Source: Acinetobacter lwoffii
GTDB taxonomy: Bacteria > Pseudomonadota > Gammaproteobacteria > Pseudomonadales > Moraxellaceae
Assembly: GCF_022967985.1 (NCBI RefSeq)
Contig: NZ_JALJVC010000004.1
Span: forward strand, 62,001-126,000
DNA length: 64,000 nt
Direction of reading: 5' to 3'
Below, piece by piece: positions 1-8,256 of this stretch. Position 1 is the first letter of the stretch. Each line of letters opens with the position of its first letter. The notes beneath the pieces were generated by a model that worked only from the letters and a program-made list of their open reading frames with translations, had not been told where the DNA came from and did no database searches. Both the position numbers and the translations under genes were made by a program.

Positions 1-25
1 AAACCGCTCGAGTGAGCGGTTTTTT
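1..25 (+). terminator. Intrinsic terminator at left edge
   Basis: A short stem (ACCGCTC/GAGCGGT) is followed by seven T on the plus strand. It would end a plus-strand gene lying left of the window, and the same stem may serve the minus-strand porin gene that ends at 44; the other T-run, if any, is outside the window. Confidence 0.7.
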
Positions 26-43
26 TGCTTTTAATCGGAGAGA

Positions 44-775
44 TTAGAAGCGGTATGCTGCACGAATGCCATAAGTATTGATGTCATCAGCAAATGCTAT
101 GTTACCTTCAAGGCTTACTTGTTGACTCAAGAATTTCTTAGCACGAATTTCAAAAGTATCTTCATCATAGCCGTTATCGATATAGCCAAGACCCACGTTT
201 AGGGTAGGGTCGAGGTAAAGATCGGTACCAAGAATGAAAGCTGTTTCATCAGCAAAGCGTGCACCAGCTTCAAAGTTCATGTCGTACTGGCCTACTTTGG
301 TTACGTATTTACCACGTACAGTTGCGTCTGTGTCGTCGCCATTATCTGCCAGACCAACTGCTAATAAAAGACCAGGTGTAGGTAAGTAACCTACTTCTGC
401 AGCGAAAGTGGTATCATCAAATTCGCCATCATCAAAATAACCAACTTGACCATTTAAGTAAAAATCAGTGTTAGGAACAAAATATTCAACACCAACATTT
501 AAGTTAGTGAAATCATATAAATCAAAGTCAGTGTAAGCAAGCGATGCATTAATATTACTTGCACGGTTTAAAAATGCAGCTTCATTTAATGGAGAGCCTT
601 TAACTTGTACCGGAGCAAAGTAGTAAGCACCATCAACTGCAAGTGTATAACCATTGTCAGCACCATCAATGTCAACATCGTGGTAAGCAACAGTACCCCC
701 AACTTCAGCTTGGTAAGCATGTGCAGTTCCCAGGCCAGCAAGAAGCGCTGTAGCAAGAGCAAGTTTCTTAAGCAT
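44..775 (-). CDS. Putative outer-membrane porin (Acinetobacter type), paralog 1
   Basis: The 243-residue protein starts with a clear Sec signal peptide (residues 1-20, ending GTAHA) and ends in RAAYRF, a C-terminal aromatic residue as needed for BAM-assembled beta-barrels. The body alternates short hydrophobic/aromatic strands with Asp/Asn/Gly-rich turns. It shares with the genes at 951 and 27028 the sequence YQAEV after the signal peptide and a conserved block around APL-EAAFLNRASN. I infer a small diffusion pore; substrate is unknown. The next gene is a paralog in the same direction, but the two are separated by a terminator, so they are probably transcribed separately. The ATG at 775 follows a GAGAG ribosome site. 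Confidence 0.8.
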   Translation of the reverse strand: MLKKLALATALLAGLGTAHAYQAEVGGTVAYHDVDIDGADNGYTLAVDGAYYFAPVQVKGSPLNEAAFLNRASNINASLAYTDFDLYDFTNLNVGVEYFVPNTDFYLNGQVGYFDDGEFDDTTFAAEVGYLPTPGLLLAVGLADNGDDTDATVRGKYVTKVGQYDMNFEAGARFADETAFILGTDLYLDPTLNVGLGYIDNGYDEDTFEIRAKKFLSQQVSLEGNIAFADDINTYGIRAAYRF

Positions 776-895
776 TTAGATTTCTCTCTTTGTTATAAAA
801 ATATGACTGTTTGATGAACAGTTGTAACAAATTGTACAGTTTATATTCGCCCCGTCAATGTGCAAAAATACCTAAATGCTTGTTAAGAGTGCAAT

Positions 896-922
896 AAAAA
901 AACCCATCCGAGGATGGGTTTT
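896..922 (-). terminator. Intrinsic terminator of porin paralog 2
   Basis: An AACCCATCC/GGATGGGTT stem at 901-920 is followed, on the minus strand, by a run of T. It lies just after the stop of the porin gene at 951 and separates it from paralog 1. Confidence 0.8.
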
Positions 923-950
923 CTATGAATGACTAATTTTTGGTTTTAGA

Positions 951-1730
951 TTAGAAGCGGTACTTCGCTGCTACACCAAAGGTATTGTAGTCATTGTTAA
1001 ACTGTTCGCCAAAGCCGACACGGCCTTCTAAGCTCACTTGCTGGTTAATGAACTTACGTGCATTGATACCAAATTCGCTCTTGTCGGTAATATCATTATT
1101 GTGATAATCAGCACCGACACTCAAGGTTTTGTCGATGAAATAATCTGCTGCCAGATTGTATTCATCTAGATCACCAAACGCTGCACCTGCTTCCAGGTTG
1201 ATATCTTTACCATTGCTTAATGTCGTCACATATTTAGCACGAAGTGTTGGATCTACGCCATCATCATTGTCGTTATCCCAACCTTTCACACCAGCCGCAA
1301 TCAATAGACCTGGCGCTGGCAGATAACCGACTTCAGCTGCATAGGTGGTTAAATCATTTTCTAGATCATCATTGTCTTGCAGATCATGGCCATTGACGTT
1401 ACCGCTTAAGTAGAAGTCAGAATTCGGTACGAAGTACTCTGCACCTACGCCATAACGATGCGCTTCAGAATCACCAATTTCATTATATTGATATTGCGCA
1501 CTCACGTTGCTAGCACGATCAAGGAATGCTGCTTCTGCTAATGGTGCATTACGTGTTTGAACTGGATTGAAGTAATATGTACCATCAACGCCGAAAGAAC
1601 CGCTAGTTCCACCGTTGTCAGGATCAACCACTCCTGCTGATGCACCAATTTCTGCTTGGTAAGCATGTGCTGCTGTACCAGTCATTGCTATTGCTGAAAG
1701 TAGTGCCGAAGCAATCGCTAATTTTTTCAT
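951..1730 (-). CDS. Putative outer-membrane porin (Acinetobacter type), paralog 2
   Basis: A 259-residue protein with a 23-residue signal peptide (MKKLAIAS ... GTAAHA), then YQAEIG and the same PL-EAAFLDRASNV block found in the paralogs at 44 and 27028. It ends in AAKYRF, the aromatic C-terminus of an outer-membrane barrel. Asp/Asn-rich loops (for example around residues 110-125) suggest calcium-like or cation-facing surface loops, though that is only inference. GAGGGG lies a good distance upstream of the ATG at 1730. It is the upstream member of a tandem pair that probably arose by duplication; function beyond pore formation is not visible. Confidence 0.8.
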   Translation of the reverse strand: MKKLAIASALLSAIAMTGTAAHAYQAEIGASAGVVDPDNGGTSGSFGVDGTYYFNPVQTRNAPLAEAAFLDRASNVSAQYQYNEIGDSEAHRYGVGAEYFVPNSDFYLSGNVNGHDLQDNDDLENDLTTYAAEVGYLPAPGLLIAAGVKGWDNDNDDGVDPTLRAKYVTTLSNGKDINLEAGAAFGDLDEYNLAADYFIDKTLSVGADYHNNDITDKSEFGINARKFINQQVSLEGRVGFGEQFNNDYNTFGVAAKYRF

Positions 1731-2230
1731 GGTTACTACCCCTCAAATCGTGAGTTAAAAACATTACACTTTTTGTTACAACTTTCAGTCTAGAGCAATT
1801 CCAAAGATCGTCAATCAAAGGAAAGTTACAGTAATGTGAATAGCGTAATCTTGTGTAATTTTTGCTGAACAAGTGACTGAATAATAAAATTAAATTTATA
1901 ATGTAGTGTTTTATTAAAAGTGTGTAGATATTGTGGAATCTATTGAATTCGCTGATTTTTTATACAGACCAATAAGAAATCCTAAATTATAAAATCAATT
2001 GCAAAATTATATTTCGGTCATAAAACGGGGCTAAAAAGCCGATAAAAATTTCGGATAAAAAGACGCAAAAGAGTCTATGAGATGTTGAAAATTGGATGAG
2101 GGAAATACAGGTCTAAATGCTCAAGACATTCGAGCCTTAGACTGAATGGATCGTTAAAATAGCGGAAATAGACTGTGCTATAATATCGGGCTAAGAATTT
2201 TGTGCCTAATTTTGATTGAGAGTAATTCAC
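1731..2230. other. Gene-free 500 bp between porin 2 and prfB
   Basis: This AT-rich stretch has no convincing ORF. It must hold the minus-strand porin promoter at its left end. A TATAAT box at 2179-2184 lies about 45 bases before the prfB start and is the likely -10 box of prfB. I see no stable hairpin followed by a T-run and no repeat shared with the rest of the window. Confidence 0.5.
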
Positions 2231-3326
2231 GTGGAAATTAATCCGTATCTAAACCAATTAAAAGACTTAAACGAACGTGGTCAAACACTACGGGGGTATC
2301 TTTGACTACGATCTGAAAAAAGAGCGTTTAGAAGAAGTCCTGCGTGAATTAGAAGATCCAACCATCTGGAATGACCAGAGTCGTGCCCAAGCGATGGCCA
2401 AAGAGAAAGGCGAGCTTGAAAATGTATTAAATGTGCTGGATCGCTTAAGTACCCAGCTTGAAGATGCACAGGCTTTGCTTGATCTGGCGGTTGAAGCGGA
2501 TGATGAAAGCTTGCTAGAAGATGTACAGGCTGAACTGAGCACGGCTGAAGAAGAACTGGCCAAGCTTGAATTCCGCCGTATGTTCAATAATCCGATGGAT
2601 CCAAATCCTTGCTATCTGGAAATTCAAGCTGGTTCAGGCGGTACAGAAGCACAGGACTGGGCGTCTATGTTGCTACGTATGTATCTACGCTGGATTGAAC
2701 GTCATGGCTTTAAAGCAGAAGTGATGGAAGAATCTGATGGGGATGTTGCCGGGATTAAATCTGCGACGATTCGTGTGGAAGGTGAGTACGCCTATGGCTG
2801 GTTACGTACCGAATCTGGTGTACACCGTTTAGTGCGTAAGTCGCCCTTTGACTCGGGCAACCGTCGTCATACCTCGTTCTCTGCCGTGTTTGTGTCACCG
2901 GAAGTTGATGACAATATCGAAATTGAAATCAATCCGTCCGATGTTCGTACCGATACTTATCGTGCATCAGGGGCGGGTGGTCAGCATATTAACAAAACAG
3001 ATTCTGCCGTGCGTTTAACCCATGCACCGACCGGAATTGTGGTGGCCTGTCAGAACCAGCGTTCACAACATGCCAACCGTGACCACGCCTGGAAGCAGTT
3101 ACGTGCCAAACTTTATGAGCTCGAGATGAGCAAACGTAACGAAGCGGCACAAGCACTGGAAGATTCCAAGTCTGACATTGGGTGGGGTAGTCAGATCCGT
3201 TCTTATGTCCTGGATGATTCACGTATTAAGGATTTGCGTACAGGTGTGGAAAATTCCAATACTGGCGCAGTTCTGGACGGTGATCTGGACAAATTTATCG
3301 AAGCAAGCTTGAAACAGGGCTTGTAA
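2231..3326 (+). CDS. prfB: Peptide chain release factor 2 (with programmed +1 frameshift)
   Basis: RF2 releases the finished peptide at UGA and UAA codons. The gene is read in two frames: 24 codons from a GTG at 2231 up to CTT TGA at 2300-2305, then a +1 shift into the frame of 2304-3326, giving about 364 residues, the usual RF2 length. The N-terminus ([17 protein letters not shown]) matches RF2, which supports the GTG start. The stop-codon reading motif SPF (in [13 protein letters not shown]) and the catalytic GGQ (in ASGAGGQH) are present. The residue matching Thr246 of E. coli K-12, just before GGQ, is Ala, the form found in most bacteria and linked to faster release. No lysS follows; the next gene is the ArsR regulator. 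Confidence 0.97.
2291..2306 (+). promoter_or_regulatory. prfB autoregulatory +1 frameshift site
   Basis: The sequence CGGGGGTATCTTTGAC holds an internal Shine-Dalgarno-like GGGGG, then CTT TGA C. This is the classical RF2 slippery site: when RF2 is scarce the ribosome pauses at the in-frame UGA and slips forward by one base at CTT. The spacing between the G-run and CTT is the same as in E. coli prfB. Confidence 0.95.
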
Positions 3327-3401
3327 GAAGTTGTTTAAATAGCTGGCGTAACCAAGCTTGTACAGATTGTGACTCTTATATCTAAATTATTCGATATATA
3401 A

Positions 3402-3422
3402 ATCGTAAAAATACGATATAAT
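3402..3422 (+). promoter_or_regulatory. Likely operator and -10 box of the arsR-type/OYE operon
   Basis: A perfect inverted repeat ATCGTA-AAAA-TACGAT (3402-3417) abuts a TATAAT box (3417-3422). The motif CGATATA also occurs twice, once further upstream. A dimeric ArsR-family repressor made by the next gene could bind here and block RNA polymerase. This is inference from position and symmetry. Confidence 0.5.
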
Positions 3423-3473
3423 GGTCGCAGATGCTGAATAAAGTTTCGTTGCGCCACTGATTGTGATGTGCCT

Positions 3474-3773
3474 ATGGACCTTGATCTAATTTTTAAAGCC
3501 TTAGCCAATCCGACCCGTCGACAAATTCTGGAGTGGTTAAAATCTCCGGAGCAATATCTGTCTGCGGAAGAGTGTGGTGGCTTTCAACGTGGGGTCTGTG
3601 CAGGTCAAATTGAACGTTTGGGCCAGGTTTCCCAGTCCACCATGTCCAATCACCTGTCGGTGTTACAGCAGACTGGCCTGATCACTGCGACCAAGCATGG
3701 ACAGTGGTCATATTTCTCCCGCAATGAAACTTTGATTCAACAATTTATCGAACACCTACAACAACACCTTTAA
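3474..3773 (+). CDS. ArsR-family winged-helix transcriptional regulator
   Basis: A 99-residue protein with the typical ArsR opening (FKALANPTRRQILEWL) and recognition helix region (SQSTMSNHLSVLQQTGLI), then a wing (HGQWSYFSRN). The metal-binding ELCVC motif of ArsR/SmtB is absent. Instead two cysteines lie in an insert between helices (EECGGFQRGVCAGQ, roughly residues 34-45). The ATG at 3474 is preferred; a GTG six bases earlier is in frame. It lies 15 bases before an Old Yellow Enzyme gene, almost surely in one operon, so I infer control of that reductase, perhaps through electrophile- or redox-sensitive cysteines rather than metal. Confidence 0.85.
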   Translation: MDLDLIFKALANPTRRQILEWLKSPEQYLSAEECGGFQRGVCAGQIERLGQVSQSTMSNHLSVLQQTGLITATKHGQWSYFSRNETLIQQFIEHLQQHL

Positions 3774-3788
3774 CAGGTGGGAGTAACG

Positions 3789-4874
3789 ATGGCTGAATTA
3801 AATTCTCCTTTAACGCTCGGTGCGTTAGAGCTTAAAAACCGTGTCATCATGGCGCCGCTGACCCGTAACCGCGCAACTGCTGATCGCGTTCCAACCCCAA
3901 TGATGGTTGAATACTATGCGCAACGTGCAAGTGCTGGCCTGATTATTTCTGAAGCCACAGTGATTTCTGAAGAAGCCAATGGCTATTTAAATACTCCAGG
4001 ATTGTTTACCGATGCTCAGGTCGAAGGCTGGAAAAAGGTTACTCAAGCGGTTCATGAGAAGGGCGGTCTGATTGTTGCCCAGCTTTGGCATGTTGGTCGT
4101 GTATCGCATCCGGATCTGTTAAATGGTGAAACACCAGTCTCTGCAAGTGCAGTACAACAGGCGGGTCATGTCAGCTTGTTACGTCCAAAACGTCCATACG
4201 TTACGCCACGTCCTTTGGAAGTTTCTGAAATTCATGCCATTACCGAGCAATATAAGCAAGCCGCGATTCGTGCTAAAGAAGCCGGTTTTGATGGTGTTGA
4301 ATTACATGCTGCCAATGGTTATCTGATTGACCAGTTCTTGCAAAGCAAAACCAATCAGCGTGAAGATGAATACGGCGGTTCAGTGGAAAATCGTACACGT
4401 TTCCTGCTAGAAGCAACTGATGCACTGATTGAAGTATGGGGCGCAGATCGTGTAGGGGTGCATTTTGCGCCGCGTTGTGATGATCATGACATGGGCGACA
4501 ATGATCCACGTGAAACATTTGGCTATGCCATGGAGCAGCTGGGTAAGCGCAAGATTGCCTTCTTCTTTACCCGTGAATATCTGGCAGAAGACAGTATTTC
4601 TGAATATATGAAACAGCGCTCAAATGGAGTGCCTTATATTGCCAATATGCAACTAAGTCGTGAAGATGCCATTGAATTACTGGCTTCAGGCAAGGCTGAT
4701 GCGGTGGCTTTTGGTAAGGCGTATATTGCCAATCCGGATCTATACGAACGTCTGCTCGAAGATGCGCCGCTGAATGAACTGAAGCTGGAAAATATGATCG
4801 GAACCAATGTCGCGGAAGGCTATATTGATTATCCGACATTGGCTGAAGCAGAAGCTTTAACTACAGTAGAATAA
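3789..4874 (+). CDS. Alkene reductase, Old Yellow Enzyme family (NemA-like)
   Basis: An FMN-dependent ene-reductase of 361 residues that reduces activated C=C bonds (enones, maleimides, possibly nitro compounds) with NAD(P)H. The TIM-barrel OYE signatures are visible: APLTRNRA near the N-terminus, IVAQLWHVGRVSHPD, FDGVELHAANGYLIDQFLQ with the His-Ala-Asn substrate-binding triad, and YGGSVENRTRF. The ATG at 3789 follows GGGAG at a proper distance; the GTG 12 bases earlier is less likely. It forms a two-gene operon with the ArsR-type regulator. Cytosolic. Natural substrate unknown; closest described relatives are NemA/XenA-type enzymes. Confidence 0.9.
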   Translation: MAELNSPLTLGALELKNRVIMAPLTRNRATADRVPTPMMVEYYAQRASAGLIISEATVISEEANGYLNTPGLFTDAQVEGWKKVTQAVHEKGGLIVAQLWHVGRVSHPDLLNGETPVSASAVQQAGHVSLLRPKRPYVTPRPLEVSEIHAITEQYKQAAIRAKEAGFDGVELHAANGYLIDQFLQSKTNQREDEYGGSVENRTRFLLEATDALIEVWGADRVGVHFAPRCDDHDMGDNDPRETFGYAMEQLGKRKIAFFFTREYLAEDSISEYMKQRSNGVPYIANMQLSREDAIELLASGKADAVAFGKAYIANPDLYERLLEDAPLNELKLENMIGTNVAEGYIDYPTLAEAEALTTVE

Positions 4875-4884
4875 TCTAAAAATG

Positions 4885-4914
4885 AGCCACATTGATTAAC
4901 ATGTTGATGTGGCT
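4885..4914 (+). terminator. Inverted repeat after the OYE gene
   Basis: GAGCCACAT ... ATGTGGCTC forms a nine-pair stem with a loop of about a dozen bases, 10 bases after the stop. No T-run follows, so it may be a weak or Rho-assisted terminator, or an mRNA-stabilising hairpin. Confidence 0.4.
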
Positions 4915-4956
4915 CTGCTATATTCTGCCCATTGAATCTTTGGACAGGGGCGCAAT

Positions 4957-6237
4957 GTGGCCACTCCATTTTGGTATAACGCAGCCTTGGCGCTGGTTAA
5001 ACCCTTATATCAATCGCGTATCCGTAAACGTGCGACCGATCCTGAACAATTACAACAAGAACTGACAGAACGTTTCGGCCCGTTTCAGCCACCCAAAAAC
5101 CTGCATGCCATCTGGTTTCATGTGGTGTCGGTGGGTGAAACCAATGCTGCCCAACCGTTAATTGAACATTATTTAAAACTTGGCCATCCGGTGCTGGTCA
5201 CCAATACCACCAAAACCGGTCAGGCACGCGCTAAATCACTTTTTTTAAAAGCGCCTTATCTCGATTTGTTTCAAGCCGTGTATTTGCCTGCTGACCAGAA
5301 AACTTTAATTCGTGAATTTTATCAAAAATATCAGCCGAAACTTTTATTGCTGATGGAAACTGAACTTTGGCCGAATCTGCTGGATCAGGCACCCCAGTTT
5401 AATGTGCCAAGTGTATTGTTGAATGCGCGTCTGTCCGAAAAATCCGCCAAAGGCTATGCCAAGGTTAAAGGTTTGTCCCGTGGCATGCTCAAGAATTTAA
5501 CTGGTCTTTTGGCACAGGATACAGCCACCCAGCAACGTTATATCCAGTTGGGAATCGCAGCTGAAAAAACCCAAGTTTTGGGCAATATCAAATTTGATAT
5601 TACTGCGCCCGAGCGCTTTATTCATCAGGCAGATCAATTGAAACAGGAGTGGCAGTTAGGGGGGCGAAAGATCGTCACGTTAGCTAGTACTCATGCTCCT
5701 GAAGAAAAAGAAATTCTGAGTGTTTTAAAAGCTGCTTTAGAAGCTGATCCATATTTGGTCTGTATTGTGGTACCGCGCCATCCGGAACGTTTTGATGAGG
5801 TGTTCCAAGCTGCACAGTCTTTGGGATTGAAAATCCAGCGTCGAAGTCTAGGGCAACATATTAAAGCAGATACCCAGGTTTATTTGGCCGATTCGATGGG
5901 TGAAATGTGGCTTTGGTATGCTTTGAGTCAGGCATGTTATGTGGGTGGTTCTTTAAATGAACCAGGTGGTGGACATAATATTTTGGAGCCGATTGCGCTG
6001 AATGTGCCGACTGTTTTAGGCAAAAACTATTTTAATTTTCAGACTATCGTGGATGAGTTCGTTCAGGCAGACGCAGTCGCAGTGGTGCAGGATGCCCAGC
6101 AGGCTGCAGAGGTATTACTGGAACTTTTGCAAGATCAGGTTAAGGCGGAAATCTTGAATGCGGCAGCGCAGCAAATTATGCAGTTAAATACGGGATCGCT
6201 TGCCAAGCATATTCAGGTGATTGATCAGTATTTATAA
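4957..6237 (+). CDS. waaA: 3-deoxy-D-manno-octulosonic acid (Kdo) transferase
   Basis: WaaA (KdtA) adds Kdo from CMP-Kdo to lipid IVA at the inner face of the cytoplasmic membrane, a key step in making the lipooligosaccharide inner core. The 426-residue length is typical. It has the N-terminal hydrophobic anchor (residues 5-15), the ISVGE-like VVSVGETNAAQPLI motif, ETELWPN (catalytic Glu region), NARLSEKS, and the nucleotide-site block GGSLNEPGGGHNILEPIALNVPTVLG near the C-terminus. The start is GTG at 4957 with AGGGG seven bases upstream; a nearby ATG is out of frame. It stands alone with a repeat element downstream. Confidence 0.95.
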   Translation: MATPFWYNAALALVKPLYQSRIRKRATDPEQLQQELTERFGPFQPPKNLHAIWFHVVSVGETNAAQPLIEHYLKLGHPVLVTNTTKTGQARAKSLFLKAPYLDLFQAVYLPADQKTLIREFYQKYQPKLLLLMETELWPNLLDQAPQFNVPSVLLNARLSEKSAKGYAKVKGLSRGMLKNLTGLLAQDTATQQRYIQLGIAAEKTQVLGNIKFDITAPERFIHQADQLKQEWQLGGRKIVTLASTHAPEEKEILSVLKAALEADPYLVCIVVPRHPERFDEVFQAAQSLGLKIQRRSLGQHIKADTQVYLADSMGEMWLWYALSQACYVGGSLNEPGGGHNILEPIALNVPTVLGKNYFNFQTIVDEFVQADAVAVVQDAQQAAEVLLELLQDQVKAEILNAAAQQIMQLNTGSLAKHIQVIDQYL

Positions 6238-6296
6238 TTTTTGGTCATTCCCTCATTTATCATGTTTGATCGAAATATTCATTCGTAGGGGATACC

Positions 6297-6384
6297 TACT
6301 TTTCAGAGATGAAAAGTAGCAAAAATCTTTTGTATCACTGAAGGGATGTCCTTATCCCTCAGTGATACGGGCGGCATCCCTGCC
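6297..6384. repeat. Palindromic dispersed element, copy A
   Basis: Three parts: a stem CTACTTTT/AAAAGTAG (6297-6319) followed by CAAAA; a long stem TATCACTGA/TCAGTGATA with inner GGGA/TCCC and one unpaired A (6333-6367); and a tail CGGGCGGCATCCCTGCC. A second copy at 30786-30878 has the same plan but different stem sequence. It lies between waaA and rsmE, with no ORF. Confidence 0.7.
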
Positions 6385-6482
6385 ACCAATCGTGATAGCT
6401 GATTGTAATTATAGTCTGGTCAGAAACCTTATTTTTTTCATCTTTTAACTCTTCACTTCTTATTTTTTTGAACTTGATCATT

Positions 6483-7196
6483 ATGAATATCGTCCTGCTT
6501 GATCCACGTCAAACCGAAGCTGAATTCTGGTCGATTAGCTCAACTAGGCAACTGGAACATCTGCAGCAGCATCTACAAATTCAAGTGGGAGATACTTTAA
6601 AAGTCGGAATTCGGGAAGGTCAGCGTTACCTGACGGAAATTGTCGAAATCTCTGAAAAAGCAGCGCGCTTGAAACCACTGCAAGAAGAAGCGGTTCCAGA
6701 AAAATTGCCAGTGACTTTAATCGTCGCCTTGCCACGTCCGAAAGTGCTGCGCCGTCTGATTATGGATAGTGTCACTTTGGGCGTTGAAAAAATCATTTTA
6801 CTGCATAGCTATCGTGTCGATAAAAGCTATTGGCAAACTCCATTTTTACAGCAGTTAAATCATTATATCGAGCTGGGACTGGAACAGGCAGGCGATACGG
6901 TTGCTCCGAAAATCGAGCTGTATAAACGCTTTAAACCCTTTGTTGAAGATATCTTGCCGGGTTTGATTAGTGCGGATGGTCCGGCTTATGTGGCACATCC
7001 TTATGCAGAGCAAGCGATGCCTTTTGCGATTGAGCATCCCTGTACGATTGTTATTGGTCCGGAGGGTGGATTTATTCCATATGAAGTTGATTTACTCATC
7101 AAAAACGGCTGCCAGGCTGTGAGTCTGGGCAACCGTATTATTCGTACAGAAACTGTGATTCCTTATGTTTTAGGTCGACTGTTTAGCACGTGCTGA
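6483..7196 (+). CDS. rsmE: 16S rRNA (uracil-1498-N3)-methyltransferase
   Basis: RsmE methylates U1498 of 16S rRNA at the subunit interface using SAM. The 237-residue protein has an N-terminal PUA-like domain and a C-terminal SPOUT trefoil knot, seen as VTLIVALPRPKVLRRLI, then IVIGPEGGFIPYEVD and VSLGNRIIRTETVIPYVLGRL (the SAM-binding knot). I choose the ATG at 6483 because the protein matches the family from there; an upstream TTG at 6468 is possible and neither has a strong ribosome site. Its last 27 bases overlap the end of the convergent mscS-type gene. Confidence 0.93.
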   Translation: MNIVLLDPRQTEAEFWSISSTRQLEHLQQHLQIQVGDTLKVGIREGQRYLTEIVEISEKAARLKPLQEEAVPEKLPVTLIVALPRPKVLRRLIMDSVTLGVEKIILLHSYRVDKSYWQTPFLQQLNHYIELGLEQAGDTVAPKIELYKRFKPFVEDILPGLISADGPAYVAHPYAEQAMPFAIEHPCTIVIGPEGGFIPYEVDLLIKNGCQAVSLGNRIIRTETVIPYVLGRLFSTC

Positions 7197-8150
7197 AGCT
7201 TCTTCATTGCCTTCGCCACGATAGACTTTGACTTCCTGTACCGGATAAGGAATCGAAATATTATGCTCAGCAAAAGCCTGAATCACCCGTTCCTGCACCG
7301 CACTGATTGAAGTTCCGGTGCCGGTTTCAGTGGTATCGACCCACCAGAAAGCTTTTAGGGTAATAGAAAAGTCAGCCAGCGCCGTTACGTTGACACTAAA
7401 GCCTGGCTGGCTCAGGATGGTTGGATCTTTATCTAAAATAGCGGTGATCAGGTCCTTGGCTTTCTGGATGTCATCTTCATAGCCGATGCCCACCACGAAT
7501 TCGCAGCGGCGACGGGTATAGGCGGTATTGACTGTGACCGCACTGGTGTAGACCGTGGCATTTGGAATCACGATACGGCGGCCATCTGGTGAGCGTAAAA
7601 AGGTCGCACGAATCTGGATATCTTCAACGGTACCTTCCATGCCATTCACGATAATGTCATCGCCAATCTTGAACGGTTCACTGAGCAGAATCAACACGCC
7701 AGAGAGCAGGTTCTGGAAAATATCCTTGAAGGCAAAACCGATCGCGACCGAACCAATCCCGAGGGCACTCATCAGCTGACCTGGGGTAAAGCCAGGAACA
7801 GCAATCACCAGTCCAATCAGAATACCAAAGAAAATAATAAAGGTACTGCCGACACGGTTGAGTACCAACACCAGATTCTGACGGGTATAAGAGCGGTTTT
7901 CCAAAGTTTTACGTACGAAAAACTTGAAGACTTTGGAGAGTAACCAGAAAATCGTAATTACGATCAGTGCGATACAGAAATAAGGCACACGTTCCCAGAA
8001 ACCTTCCATGATCTTGTCAATGGTGCTGTAGGCATCATTATACTTGGCGGTATGTTCAATCACGGTCTGGGTCGTTTTCTCAGTTGCCTGATGTAACAAC
8101 TCCGTGGTGCCCTCAGTTACCTGGCTTAAGGTATTGTTTTGCTCTGCCAC
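7170..8150 (-). CDS. Small-conductance mechanosensitive channel, MscS family
   Basis: About 326 residues. A soluble N-terminal segment of about 45 residues is followed by two predicted membrane helices (about 50-75 and 90-115) and the pore helix TM3 region (GQLMSALGIGSVAIGFAFKD, Ala/Gly-rich as in MscS), then the beta domain (DDIIVNGMEGTVEDIQIRAT, with IPNATVYT) and a C-terminal alpha/beta domain. It would release solutes on hypo-osmotic shock. The longest frame opens with a TTG at 8198, but GTG at 8150 gives a more sensible start (MAEQNNTLSQ). It ends inside the 3' end of rsmE on the other strand. Confidence 0.9.
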   Translation of the reverse strand: MAEQNNTLSQVTEGTTELLHQATEKTTQTVIEHTAKYNDAYSTIDKIMEGFWERVPYFCIALIVITIFWLLSKVFKFFVRKTLENRSYTRQNLVLVLNRVGSTFIIFFGILIGLVIAVPGFTPGQLMSALGIGSVAIGFAFKDIFQNLLSGVLILLSEPFKIGDDIIVNGMEGTVEDIQIRATFLRSPDGRRIVIPNATVYTSAVTVNTAYTRRRCEFVVGIGYEDDIQKAKDLITAILDKDPTILSQPGFSVNVTALADFSITLKAFWWVDTTETGTGTSISAVQERVIQAFAEHNISIPYPVQEVKVYRGEGNEEASARAKQST

Positions 8151-8256
8151 AAAAATTCCACAATTCAAATTTCGCCTATTTTGCCTGATGTTCAGCAAAA
8201 AATTAATAAGGACTCGAAGTCACCAGTAGATAATTTTAAAAATAACGGCGCTGTTG

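Noticed and set aside
2281..3222. Minus-strand frames of 60-93 codons within prfB
   Set aside because: Antisense shadows with Ser- or Arg/His-rich products.
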